Below are positions 16,752-24,691 of a stretch of DNA of 64,000 nt, one piece after another (positions within the stretch are counted from its first letter, which is position 1; each line of letters begins with the position of its first letter). The notes beneath the pieces are model-generated. The model was not told where the DNA came from and ran no database searches. It saw only the letters and a program-made list of their open reading frames with translations. The DNA comes from G963664585 sp963664585 (GTDB lineage Bacteria; Bacillota; Clostridia; Oscillospirales; Ruminococcaceae). The stretch is taken from NCBI GenBank assembly GCA_963664585.2, contig CAXXEO010000015.1, positions 120,347-184,346 of the forward strand. Direction: 5' to 3'. Position numbers and translations under genes: made by a program.

Positions 16752-17630
16752 CTATCTGTGTAAAACGGGCGGCAAGCCTTTCAGTTTTGCCTTGATACGG
16801 TGATTATTGTAGTAATCAAGATATTCAATGAGTTCGTTGATGAAATGCTCTATAGATTCAAAGTTTTGCAGGTAGAGGAGCTCACTCTTGAGCAGACCAA
16901 AGAAATTTTCTATCATAGCGTTATCCAAGCAGTTGCCCTTACGGCTCATGCTCTGGCGAATACCCTTCTTTTTGAGTACCCGTTGAAATGTTTTATGTTG
17001 GTATTGCCAACCCTGATCCGAGTGGAGGATGAGGCCTGTTCCATCCGGAATTGTCGCAAACGCCTTTTCCAACATGGAAGTCACCATGGACAAAACAGGC
17101 CTGTCCGAAATCGTATAGCTGACGATATCACTGCTACACAAATCCAGAATTGGTGACAGATAAAGCTTCTGACCAAACAAATTGAACTCTGTAACATCGG
17201 TAACCCATTTCAGATTCGGTTTTTCCGCCTTAAAGTCACGATCTAGAAGATTCGGCGCGACATTGCCGATTTCGCCTTTATAGGAGCGATATTTCTTCAT
17301 TCTGACGCAGCAAATGATACCTAGTTCCTTCATCAGCTTCTGAACAGTTTTATGATTTACAACATAACCCCGATTCCTCAGTGCCAACGTAATTCTCCGA
17401 TAGCCGTACCGGCCCTTGTTTTCCGCATAAATCAATTTAATCTGTACTTTGATTTCACTATATTTATCTTGGTTTGTTTGTTTCTTAAGATGATAGTAAT
17501 ACGTGGCGCGCGATAGCTCCGCTACGTCGAGGAGTACATCGAGTTTGTGTTTCTGCCTTAGCTCCGTTACGACTTGTGATTTTTCTCTCGCTGTACCCTC
17601 TCGGATGCTAAGGCATTCAATTTTTTTAAG
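16752..17630 (-). CDS. IS3-family transposase OrfB (integrase core, made by frameshift)
   Basis: DDE integrase. The open frame runs without stop from the slippery A-run at 17621-17627 to 16752. It contains VTELRQKHKLDVLLDVAELS (about residues 21-40 of this frame), then KGRYGYRRIT, the first Asp in WVTDVTEF, the second in LHSDQGWQY and the Glu in MIENFFGLLKSE. No good start codon lies near its beginning, so it is probably translated as an OrfAB fusion by -1 frameshifting on A7, as usual in IS3 elements. An internal ATG at 17435 would lose the N-terminal part. Confidence 0.85.
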   Translation of the reverse strand, partial: LKKIECLSIREGTAREKSQVVTELRQKHKLDVLLDVAELSRATYYYHLKKQTNQDKYSEIKVQIKLIYAENKGRYGYRRITLALRNRGYVVNHKTVQKLMKELGIICCVRMKKYRSYKGEIGNVAPNLLDRDFKAEKPNLKWVTDVTEFNLFGQKLYLSPILDLCSSDIVSYTISDRPVLSMVTSMLEKAFATIPDGTGLILHSDQGWQYQHKTFQRVLKKKGIRQSMSRKGNCLDNAMIENFFGLLKSELLYLQNFESIEHFINELIEYLDYYNNHRIKAKLKGLPPVLHR

Positions 17631-17926
17631 TAATCAACCTCTGCTCTTAAACGCTGGTTCTCGGCGATCAGATCTTCTTCTACCTTCTTGTCCAGCTTTG
17701 ACGGACGCCCTTTTCGCGTACCGCTGCCAGCGCAGGCCCTGCCGCGCCTATCTACATAGAGACCTTCAGGACCTTCTTCGAGATATATCCGCTCCCATTT
17801 CCTGACCGGCTCATGATTTGGCAGTCCATATTTCTTCGCTGCTTCTCGAAAGCCTAGATGATTTGTTCGCATATCTTCTACGACTTTTTGCTTAAACTCC
17901 CCGCTAAACGGAGTCCCTTTTGGCAT
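17567..17926 (-). CDS. IS3-family OrfA (helix-turn-helix DNA-binding subunit)
   Basis: Protein of 119 aa. An N-terminal helix-turn-helix (FKQKVVEDMRTNHLGFREAA, about residues 12-31, then KYGLPNHEPVRKWERIY) is followed by a C-terminal leucine-zipper-like coiled coil (EEDLIAENQRLRAEVDYLKK, about 83-102). OrfA binds the IS ends and, joined to OrfB by frameshift, forms the transposase. The slippery sequence TTAAAAAAATTG lies at codons ~100-103, inside the coiled coil, where IS3 frameshift sites are normally found. Confidence 0.85.
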   Translation of the reverse strand: MPKGTPFSGEFKQKVVEDMRTNHLGFREAAKKYGLPNHEPVRKWERIYLEEGPEGLYVDRRGRACAGSGTRKGRPSKLDKKVEEDLIAENQRLRAEVDYLKKLNALASERVQREKNHKS

Positions 17927-17983
17927 AGAATAACACCCCCAAAGTTATTTCAGTATATCATACTGTCTAACTTTAGGGGTGCA

Positions 17984-18368
17984 CTTCAGGCAATACGCCG
18001 GTGTTGCGGCTCTTTTACTTTTTTTCAGACAAAACGAGTTAATCAGTATCTCCTTTTATAGCCAATTAACTTAAAAACTGGCTATATATAAAACGCCATT
18101 TCCCCCCCGCCTTCGGCGGGGGGGAAAATCACAAGCTTGTTTTCAAGCTAATCAACTGTACTTTTGGCATCGGGGTAGATACTGGTAAAAAACCGTTTTA
18201 TCGTTGTTTGCTTTTTAAAATCATTTTATTCTATTTCCGGTATTTTTTTCTTGCAGGCTCCCATACTACTTATAACCGTATTCCAATTAATCGGCAATAA
18301 TCCTGTCTCTGATTCCCCGCCGTGTGAAACAAAGACAATAATGGAGTGCCATTTAATCAGGATTTAAT
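17984..18368. other. Intergenic stretch between IS3 and the UppS-like gene
   Basis: Contains one full 106-bp repeat (18057-18160). The rest is A/T-rich; no promoter, RNA or gene is evident. Confidence 0.5.
18057..18160 (+). repeat. 106-bp MITE-like repeat, copy 5
   Basis: Full plus-orientation copy, slightly diverged: AAACGCCATTTCCCCCCC lacks the CTT, and the end is CAACTGTA. Loop TTC. Confidence 0.93.
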
Positions 18369-19037
18369 ATGATGTTCATTAACGGAAAAGGTTGTGATTT
18401 TATCAGAATTCCTGCACACATAGGGCTCATTCCTGATGGAAACAGAAGATGGGCAATGAATCAAGGTTTTGAAAAACATGAGGGATATCATCATGGATTA
18501 AATCCCGGCCTTGAAGTTTTACGTTTGGCAAAGGATTATGGAATTGGGGAAATCACTTATTACGGTTTTACAACCGACAATTGTAAAAGACCTGTGAAAC
18601 AGATCCAAGCCTTTCAAACAGCCTGCGTTGAAGCCGTCAATTTAATCGCCTCAGAGGGGGCATCCCTACTGGTAATGGGCAATACCGATTCGCGTTTTTT
18701 CCCCGAAGAATTGCTCCAATATACCGAGCGTAAAGATATCAACGGGGGCGGTATCAAGGTCAATTTTTTAGTCAACTATGGTTGGGAATGGGATCTTTCC
18801 CCCAGAACAACCGAAAAGAAGAAAAAAGTTGCAGAGACGCTACATTCCAAGGATATTTCCAGAATTGATCTGATCCTAAGATGGGGTGGGATGCGCAGGC
18901 TTTCCGGTTTTTTGCCGGTACAGTCTGTATATGCTGACTTCTATGTCATCAATACCATGTGGCCGGACTTTAAGCCTGAAGATTTTTATCATGCGATGAC
19001 GTGGTACAATGAGCAGGATGACACATTGGGAGGGTAA
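18369..19037 (+). CDS. Undecaprenyl diphosphate synthase-family protein (short, atypical)
   Basis: Protein of 222 aa of the cis-prenyltransferase family. The pyrophosphate/Mg loop is HIGLIPDGNRRWA (residues 17-29), and the C-terminal block is RIDLILRWGGMRRLSGFLPV (about 170-189), then QSVYADFYV and MWPDFKPEDFY. In housekeeping UppS the C-terminal metal ligand is Glu in YAELY; here the aligned position is Asp (YADFY), and the protein is shorter than usual. It may be a paralogue making another cis-prenyl product or with reduced activity. It stands alone, not next to cdsA, dxr or frr. Two adjacent ATGs (18369, 18372) follow a weak AGGA site. Confidence 0.8.
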   Translation: MMFINGKGCDFIRIPAHIGLIPDGNRRWAMNQGFEKHEGYHHGLNPGLEVLRLAKDYGIGEITYYGFTTDNCKRPVKQIQAFQTACVEAVNLIASEGASLLVMGNTDSRFFPEELLQYTERKDINGGGIKVNFLVNYGWEWDLSPRTTEKKKKVAETLHSKDISRIDLILRWGGMRRLSGFLPVQSVYADFYVINTMWPDFKPEDFYHAMTWYNEQDDTLGG

Positions 19038-19143
19038 TTACCTAAACCTTTAAGCCGAGCCTTAATCAGGTTCTCTTCTTCCCTGCGTAGAGAAAAAAGA
19101 GTGAATTATATTTATTTCGAACATTTGATCGCTCAAACAATTA

Positions 19144-19190
19144 AACCTTCTAGTGGTGGGTTTTTACAATTAATCCACCACTAGAAGGTT
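19144..19190. terminator. Large hairpin downstream of the UppS-like gene
   Basis: A 16-bp stem AACCTTCTAGTGGTGG / CCACCACTAGAAGGTT with a 15-nt loop, followed by CTTTAC. The T-run is weak, but position and strength fit a terminator. Confidence 0.6.
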
Positions 19191-19235
19191 CTTTACGCTG
19201 TCCAAAAAACATCACATTTGTTTGTGAATTTTAAT

Positions 19236-19312
19236 TATAGTTGATTAACTTGAAAACAAGTTTGTGATTTCTTCCCCCGCCGAAGGCGGGAGAAGAAAAT
19301 GACGTTTTATAT
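19236..19312 (-). repeat. 106-bp MITE-like repeat, truncated copy
   Basis: Minus-orientation copy with the right arm, central hairpin (loop TTC on the element strand) and GACGTTTTATAT; the outer left arm (...AATTGGCTATA) is lost and replaced by unrelated sequence. Confidence 0.88.
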
Positions 19313-19373
19313 CTCATATAAACTTCATCTTACACTGGTTATCAATGGAGCCAATTTAATAGGATGTTTGTTT

Positions 19374-19808
19374 TTATATAAAACTCAACATTTGTTCCAA
19401 TTTTTCCTCAAATTCTGTGTCCTGACTTTTGGTGCGCTTAGCGCTTCCCTTCAACCTACCACCGGCGTTTCTGATCTTTTTCGCAGTATGGCGGGCAAGC
19501 AGGAGAGCATCAATGTTTTCGTCCGAGTAAACCATACCGTTCTGGCTTAAAGGTATGGCTCTTCTGGCAAGGCAGATTGCGGCAAGCCCATAGTCCTGTG
19601 TCACCACGATATCTCCGGGATTGACCCGGTTGACTAGGGCAAAGTCCACACTGTCCGCGCCTTTCGAAACTGTGATCGTTTCCACCCCGTCGCGGCAAAA
19701 GACATGGGAAGTATCGCACAGGATAATTACCTCGACGCCATGCCGTTTTGCGAGCTTTATCGTGCTGTCCACAACGGGGCAGCCGTCGGCATCGATCAAA
19801 ATGCGCAT
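19374..19808 (-). CDS. YaiI/YqxD family protein (DUF188)
   Basis: Protein of 144 aa starting MRILIDADGCPVVD, the signature of the YaiI/YqxD (DUF188) family, a PIN-like fold predicted nuclease. Other family blocks are DFALVNRVNPGDIVVTQDYG (about residues 55-74), LAAICLARRA and YSDENIDALLLARH (about 94-107). The two acidic clusters (DAD, and D in VTQDYGLA) would hold a metal. The biochemical role is unproven. Its start overlaps the end of xth by 13 bases, so the two are translated together, with GAGGATTGAT as ribosome site. Confidence 0.88.
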   Translation of the reverse strand: MRILIDADGCPVVDSTIKLAKRHGVEVIILCDTSHVFCRDGVETITVSKGADSVDFALVNRVNPGDIVVTQDYGLAAICLARRAIPLSQNGMVYSDENIDALLLARHTAKKIRNAGGRLKGSAKRTKSQDTEFEEKLEQMLSFI

Positions 19809-20563
19809 GGTAAATCAATCCTCAATTCGATGGGGCAGTGATCGCTGCCCATAATATCAGGGTGGATGACGCTATCCAGAATGCTGTCTTTGATGCTTTG
19901 TGAAAGAAGAAAATAGTCAATTCGCCAACCTGCATTATGTGCTCTGGCTTCATACATATACGACCACCATGTATAAGCTCCCTCTTTATTTGGGTAGAGG
20001 TGCCTAAAAGAATCGACAAACCCAGCAGTCAGAAGCTCGGTCATCCTGCCACGTTCCTCAGGGGTAAAGCCCGCATTGGTACTATTTGACTTAGGGTTTT
20101 TTAGGTCAATCTCTCGGTGCGCCACATTCATGTCTCCACATACGATGACAGGCTTTTCCCTGTCAAGACCGCTTACATAACTTCTGAAATCGTCCTCCCA
20201 CTCCAGGCGGTAAGAAAGCCTTTCCAGGCCCCTTTGTGCGTTGGGGACATACACATTTACCAAAAAGAAGTCTTTGAACTCCAGTGTGATGACGCGTCCC
20301 TCCTGGTCGTGGCGTTCCATGCCCAGCCCGTACGAAACAGCCAATGGCTTTATCCTTGTGAAGACTGCCGTTCCGGAATAGCCTTTTTTCACAGCGCTGT
20401 TCCAGTACTCTTCATATCCGGCAAAGTCTATTTCGGCCTGCCCGCGCTGCATTTTTGTTTCCTGAAGACAAAATATATCGGCATCAGACGCAGAAAAAAA
20501 GTCGGCAAATCCTTTACCTAAGCAGGCGCGCAGTCCATTGACATTCCATGAAATCAGCTTCAT
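19796..20563 (-). CDS. xth: Exodeoxyribonuclease III (AP endonuclease)
   Basis: Protein of 255 aa of the ExoIII/Ape1 family. Catalytic motifs are WNVNGLRA (residues 5-12), LQETK (about 33-37), the Tyr motif VNVYVPNAQRG (about 101-111), GDMNVAH (about 144-150) and the final SDHCPI (about 244-249). It cleaves DNA 5' to abasic sites and degrades 3' ends in base-excision repair. The ATG follows AGGAGACAAAAATAG. It overlaps yaiI by 13 bases; the unknown gene at 20606 lies 42 bases upstream, so the transcript may continue from the MotA/OmpA-like operon. Confidence 0.92.
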   Translation of the reverse strand: MKLISWNVNGLRACLGKGFADFFSASDADIFCLQETKMQRGQAEIDFAGYEEYWNSAVKKGYSGTAVFTRIKPLAVSYGLGMERHDQEGRVITLEFKDFFLVNVYVPNAQRGLERLSYRLEWEDDFRSYVSGLDREKPVIVCGDMNVAHREIDLKNPKSNSTNAGFTPEERGRMTELLTAGFVDSFRHLYPNKEGAYTWWSYMYEARAHNAGWRIDYFLLSQSIKDSILDSVIHPDIMGSDHCPIELRIDLPCAF

Positions 20564-20605
20564 CTATTTTTGTCTCCTCGTATTAGCATGTCACTATAAG
20601 ATAAC

Positions 20606-21451
20606 TTACATCCCGCTTGACTTTTCACCGTAGGCGGCAGAAATCTCTTCGATGGCCCTCCCAAACAGAGCCATGGAGGATTCCGAAAGCGCCGACCATG
20701 CTGTACCGCTTTGACCTTGTGAAGACAAAATAAGTTCTTTGGGAAAACTCATCATTGTGTTAGGGAACTGCCGCAGAGACTCCGGCGATATTTTGTCGAG
20801 CAAGTTTTTAAGTATCTTCACCAGATATCGCTCTGAAAAACGCTGAAGCAATGCGGCCAGTCGCTGATCACCGATTTCAAAATAATCTTTGCTGCTGCAA
20901 AACAGATAAAAGATCGACATGCTATCCAGCGCCAACTGGCTGTTTTTCAGAATATAATGCACATCAAAAAATCCAAACAAGCTCAGGTTCTCAAACCGTA
21001 TGTGTCCCGACAGCTCACCAATTGGGTTATCCGACAGGACAATCTCTTTAAGCGTTTGCGGGATAAAGCCGCACTCGTCAGAATATCTCTGCGATTTCAC
21101 GCTGTCAAGAAGGGTGGCGAAAATTCTGCAAAAGGGTTGGTTTCGATAATGGTCCTGCCAGGTAATATATAGTTGTCTGAAAACATATTTGCGATATCGG
21201 GTCATTAAAAGCTTGGCAGCCTCGCTTTCAGGGTGTACGGCAACATATGCGGGCAAAGCAGCAATAATATCCAAAAGCTCGGGTTTGGTCATAGAAAAAG
21301 CCAGATGATTGCGCTGGGCTTCATCTGCTTCATCATACTTTTTGATCATGTCTGTCGGCTCTTGTCTGCGGCTGAGTACAGGCGGCTGCCTTTTATAGCA
21401 GTCTGCCCGTCTGTCAAGCGACTCATTCAGGGTGGCAAGCCGGACGGGCAT
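20606..21451 (-). CDS. Unknown protein, third gene of a MotA/OmpA-like operon
   Basis: Protein of 281 aa, soluble and probably all-helical; no signal peptide or membrane segment. I do not recognise the family with certainty. Visible features are Arg-rich residues 1-40, MTKPELLDIIAALPAYVAVH (about 56-75), RQLYITWQDHYRNQPFCRIF (about 91-110) with a W-x2-HY motif, and LAALLQRFSERYLVKILKNL near 205. Its place after the two membrane partners is where Zorya systems carry ZorC, whose EH_Signature domain is also helical; this is only an inference from position and helix content. ATG 21451 lies 4 nt after the preceding stop; an in-frame TTG at 21484 would overlap that gene. Confidence 0.55.
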   Translation of the reverse strand: MPVRLATLNESLDRRADCYKRQPPVLSRRQEPTDMIKKYDEADEAQRNHLAFSMTKPELLDIIAALPAYVAVHPESEAAKLLMTRYRKYVFRQLYITWQDHYRNQPFCRIFATLLDSVKSQRYSDECGFIPQTLKEIVLSDNPIGELSGHIRFENLSLFGFFDVHYILKNSQLALDSMSIFYLFCSSKDYFEIGDQRLAALLQRFSERYLVKILKNLLDKISPESLRQFPNTMMSFPKELILSSQGQSGTAWSALSESSMALFGRAIEEISAAYGEKSSGM

Positions 21452-21455
21452 CCAC

Positions 21456-22223
21456 TTATTTATGTTCAAATGATTCACCCGCAAGCATTTTTAAAATCTT
21501 TTCGCCGTCTACACGATCGAAAAAGGTTATGCAAAACTCAACTCGGCGTGACCCTGCCTCATCAATCGATCCATTGGCATTTATCACCGGATACATCTCT
21601 GAAAAACCCTCTGTGCTGATCAGGGGGATTAAGAACTGCTTCTGTTCTTGGGTCAATCCACTATATTGGGGGTTCAAAATATACTGTAAAACCGAAAGCG
21701 ACCTTCGCTGCGACAAATCAAAATTATTTTCAATATTATTCTCGGGGTTCGTATAACCGGCAATTCTGATTTCCTTGATGACATCACGGCTTTTTTCGTC
21801 AATCAATACGGTGGCGAAGGCAGGAAATATATTGTCTAGATACTGCTTTGCCTCTTTGGTAAGGACGTATTGATTCGCGTCAAAAAGGATGGTTCCACTG
21901 ATGGATATATCACCGACTTTTGATGCCACAGGTTTCATTTGATACGGGGCAAGTGCCGTTCGGAGTTTATCAATAACACCCTGCACTGGGGTAAAATCCC
22001 TCTGCGTTTGGATCTGGCCTTGGAGAGCTGTTATCTTAGCCTCAGCTGCCTCCAGTTGTGCCGAAAAATTGTTGACTTTTCCAGCCGCAGAGGATGATAC
22101 ATCTGATCCGTGTGAAGGGGGTACCCCTAGGTGATAGAGAGCAACGATAAGGATCATCGCCAATACTGCCAAGGTGGAAAACAGAAAATAGACCGCCGAT
22201 TTTCGGCCGAAACTTCTGGTCAT
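21456..22223 (-). CDS. OmpA/MotB-like peptidoglycan-binding membrane protein
   Basis: Protein of 255 aa. One N-terminal transmembrane helix (about residues 10-33) is followed by a Ser-rich linker, a coiled coil (SAQLEAAEAKITALQGQIQT, about 54-73) and a C-terminal OmpA domain with ILFDANQYVLTKEAKQYLD (about 112-130), IRIAGYTNP (about 152-160), LSQRRSLSVLQYIL and AGSRRVEFCI. The OmpA fold binds peptidoglycan. MotB and ZorB carry an essential Asp in the membrane helix; here the helix (SAVYFLFSTLAVLAMILIVA) has none, so a classical proton-driven stator role is doubtful. It overlaps the upstream gene by 4 bases (ATGA). Confidence 0.8.
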   Translation of the reverse strand: MTRSFGRKSAVYFLFSTLAVLAMILIVALYHLGVPPSHGSDVSSSAAGKVNNFSAQLEAAEAKITALQGQIQTQRDFTPVQGVIDKLRTALAPYQMKPVASKVGDISISGTILFDANQYVLTKEAKQYLDNIFPAFATVLIDEKSRDVIKEIRIAGYTNPENNIENNFDLSQRRSLSVLQYILNPQYSGLTQEQKQFLIPLISTEGFSEMYPVINANGSIDEAGSRRVEFCITFFDRVDGEKILKMLAGESFEHK

Positions 22224-23641
22224 GACTGATTGCTCCCTTCGCAGGGAAGCTGGATTTGCTTCATGATGGCAGGAAGCTCATCAACCGCTTCCTGGAGCTC
22301 CCCGATCGTTTTTGCTAAATGTGCTGATATTCCCGCGAGGTTTTGATCAAATTGATCAAAAACATTGGCAATATTCGATGTGGTCGTGGTCGAAAAATCA
22401 CCGTAAGCACTGCGCAAATGGTCACCGGATTTCACCATATCCGCCGATGCGGAACGGAGCGCGATCATAGTGGAGTGGTATTGATCCCTAATATCTGTGA
22501 TCACGCTGTCCATATTCGTGACGTATCTCTTACTCACCTCAGAAAGCTCCTCTTGATACTGTCCTAAACGGTGAATCGTTTCGGTCTGGAACTGTGAGCT
22601 GTGATTTATATTGTCTGTGATTCCGGTCAGTGCGCGCAGGCATTGGTCAAGCGCGTCGCTCATTGAAGCCAGTCTTCCAAGATAACCGTCAAAGCGCACC
22701 AATACAGCCTCGGCCGCCTTTTGCATCTCAACAAAATGCTCCATGGATCCCGCAGAAACCTTTTGCATCACTTCAAAGGAGGAGGTTGTCATCCGCTGTA
22801 TTTGTTCCATTTGTCCGATTGTGCCGCTTATTTGTTCAAGCTGCTCTGAAAATGAGGCGCTGAGGGAAACGGCAAATCGATTCGCCAGATTTTCCATACC
22901 TTCGACCTGTCGCTCAACCGCCACAGCGATAAAGGCATTAATCTGTTTCTCAATCCCTTCAAGAACAGGGATGACGCTTTGGGCAAATTTATCGGATGTC
23001 TTGTCAGTCATCATTTCATAGAGTTTATTCTGGCCTGCATACTGCTCCTTCAAGCTCTCCGAAATCTCAGCGAGTAAATGAGCGCTGCTGGCACCGCCCG
23101 CGCAATAACCATGCACAGCAGATACAAACTGCGACATATTCTTTTTTGCGCCGCTGTAGACTACCATGTAAATCACTAAAAAAAGAAAACCCAGTACCAG
23201 TCCTGCAAGGGCCAGATAGAGTGATGTAAAATTAACCTGACCGCCCGCATTCAAATCTTGTACCAATAATAATGCAGAGGCGATCACACCAACTGCAGTG
23301 ATTGCAGCGGGGAAAAAATCTGTCAAAAATAGATTGACTCTTACTTCTAGAGTCTTTTCCAAGCTTATATAATCCAAAACATCAACCATTGACGAATTTT
23401 TGACTTTTTTGAGTGCTGAAAGATATTTCACCCATTGGTCATCCGTTCGTTTGTCGCCCGTTATGGCAGGGAAGCGCGCAAGCTCGACTGATGGTGTCTC
23501 AGAGGCTGTTTTTATGATGTTCTCTACCTTTATTCTGCCTTTTCGCATTGCTGCCGATATCTGAAGAATGGGCAGTACAAAAAAAACCGCGGCTAAAACG
23601 GTCAACAGCGCCAATGTACCACATAGGATATATATAACCAT
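22220..23641 (-). CDS. MotA/TolQ/ExbB-like membrane protein with long coiled-coil tail
   Basis: Protein of about 473 aa. Hydrophobic segments lie at the very N-terminus (VIYILCGTLALLTVLAAVFF), near residues 109-130 and near 140-162; a ~300-residue cytoplasmic tail follows, rich in heptads and Ser/Thr/Gln and resembling chemoreceptor or ZorA tails (VAVERQVEGMENLANRF and later repeats). ZorA proteins combine a MotA-like core with such a tail. Only three segments are clear, against four or five in MotA/ZorA. Start: ATG 23641 has GAGGTG 10 nt upstream; an in-frame TTG at 23683 lacks a ribosome site. It is first in a three-gene operon. Confidence 0.7.
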   Translation of the reverse strand: MVIYILCGTLALLTVLAAVFFVLPILQISAAMRKGRIKVENIIKTASETPSVELARFPAITGDKRTDDQWVKYLSALKKVKNSSMVDVLDYISLEKTLEVRVNLFLTDFFPAAITAVGVIASALLLVQDLNAGGQVNFTSLYLALAGLVLGFLFLVIYMVVYSGAKKNMSQFVSAVHGYCAGGASSAHLLAEISESLKEQYAGQNKLYEMMTDKTSDKFAQSVIPVLEGIEKQINAFIAVAVERQVEGMENLANRFAVSLSASFSEQLEQISGTIGQMEQIQRMTTSSFEVMQKVSAGSMEHFVEMQKAAEAVLVRFDGYLGRLASMSDALDQCLRALTGITDNINHSSQFQTETIHRLGQYQEELSEVSKRYVTNMDSVITDIRDQYHSTMIALRSASADMVKSGDHLRSAYGDFSTTTTSNIANVFDQFDQNLAGISAHLAKTIGELQEAVDELPAIMKQIQLPCEGSNQS

Positions 23642-23723
23642 AAGAACAAAACACCTCATCACTTGCGTTGTGAATTTTGCCAAATCTATAGGATGTTCTT
23701 TAATAAATGGGGCTTTTTTCTAT

Positions 23724-23754
23724 CTGTGTGCCCCGCCTTTGGTGGGGCACACAG
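23724..23754. repeat. Short hairpin with CTGTGTGCCCC arms
   Basis: Perfect-looking stem CTGTGTGCCCCGCC / GGTGGGGCACACAG (one G-T) around the loop TTT. Member of the loose short-hairpin class; no T-run follows. Confidence 0.65.
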
Positions 23755-23769
23755 GGTTCAATTCTCTTT

Positions 23770-23875
23770 TATAGTTGATTAACTTGAAAACAAGCTTGTG
23801 ATTTCTTCCTCCGCCTTCGGCGGGGGAAGAAAATGACGTTTTATATATAGCCAGTTTTTAAGTTAATTAGCTATA
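23770..23875 (-). repeat. 106-bp MITE-like repeat, copy 6
   Basis: Full minus-orientation copy; the loop reads GAA on the element strand. It lies upstream of the MotA-like operon and downstream of pilO. Confidence 0.95.
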
Positions 23876-24067
23876 CTTGTGTTGGATTTTGCCAAACAAA
23901 ACTGCTAATATTTCCATGTTTTATTTCTTCAAATAGATCTATAAAGCACTATATATCTGCACAATAAACTACACTGGTACACATCGTCTGCAATTCTCAC
24001 AGACTATGGCATGTAAGAACATTGGGCAAATGCTTCTCTTATATCAAAATTGCATTGAACGGGATCA

Positions 24068-24691
24068 TCAGGAAGGAAAAAGGTTGGCGTTTGGATATGG
24101 CCCAGTCATAAACGGATAGTCTTTACCTGAAGGCTCGTTATCACGAGTGAAAAATTCGACAGAAAGAGATGCCTGCAGATTATTGTCGCCTGTGGTCTTA
24201 CCAGCCATTGAAGAGCTTGTTTCAACAGTACCTATGACCACACGATTTACATATGGGGCTTGATTTAAACGCAAAAGAATCTGTTTCAATGACTGATAAT
24301 TGGTTAGAAATTGCACTTTTACCGATGTGACACGACTACTGGGCAGTTTTTGATAGTCTATTGCAAAAGAAATGGAGCTTTCCTGTGACAAGCCGTTAAG
24401 CTGGTTTGAAATCATCATCAATAAATCCGGCTGGTCAATGGAAGATATTACCTTGCTAAGCTTGACAGAGGCTTCATTCTGTATATCCGTCACTTGTTTT
24501 TTCAGCAAATCAACAGCGACAGCCTTTTGCTTCGCATCGCGAACCTGGGTATTCAGCGTGTCCACCTCAGCGTTGAGACTGTCGATCTCAGCCATAGCAT
24601 TGACAAAATAGAAATTGTAATACAGGAAACCGCAGATCATTATAAACAGAATCACAAGCAAAATAGTTTCCCGCTTAGACACCTTCATCAT
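24068..24691 (-). CDS. pilO: Type IV pilus assembly protein PilO-like
   Basis: Protein of 207 aa. A short cytoplasmic N-terminus (MMKVSKRE) leads into one transmembrane helix (TILLVILFIMICGFLYYNFY), a coiled coil (DSLNAEVDTLNTQVRDAKQK, about residues 37-56) and a C-terminal ferredoxin-like domain. This is the PilO layout. With PilM and PilN it forms the inner-membrane alignment complex that couples the cytoplasmic motors to the growing pilus. It overlaps pilN by 4 bases (ATGA) and is the last gene of the pilus operon. Sequence similarity within this family is low, so the call depends on topology and position. Confidence 0.82.
   Translation of the reverse strand: MMKVSKRETILLVILFIMICGFLYYNFYFVNAMAEIDSLNAEVDTLNTQVRDAKQKAVAVDLLKKQVTDIQNEASVKLSKVISSIDQPDLLMMISNQLNGLSQESSISFAIDYQKLPSSRVTSVKVQFLTNYQSLKQILLRLNQAPYVNRVVIGTVETSSSMAGKTTGDNNLQASLSVEFFTRDNEPSGKDYPFMTGPYPNANLFPS

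Larger units (their letters stand above)
16701..17983 (-). mobile_element. IS3-family insertion sequence (first copy)
   Basis: About 1283 bases bounded by imperfect inverted repeats: TGACCCCAAAAAGTTAGACA at the left and, on the opposite strand of the right end, TGCACCCCTAAAGTTAGACA (16 of 20 match). It encodes orfA and orfB with an intact frameshift arrangement, so it looks transposition-competent. I see no convincing target duplication (ATA left, CTT right). Confidence 0.85.
23684..24067. other. Intergenic stretch between pilO and the MotA-like operon
   Basis: Contains a GC hairpin (23724-23754) and one full 106-bp repeat (23770-23875). The remaining ~190 bases towards pilO are A/T-rich with no feature I can support. 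Confidence 0.5.

Noticed and set aside
16691..17991. CAGGC on both sides of the first IS3 as target duplication
   Set aside because: The two CAGGC words are at different distances from the IS ends (5 and 3 bases), so they are probably coincidental.
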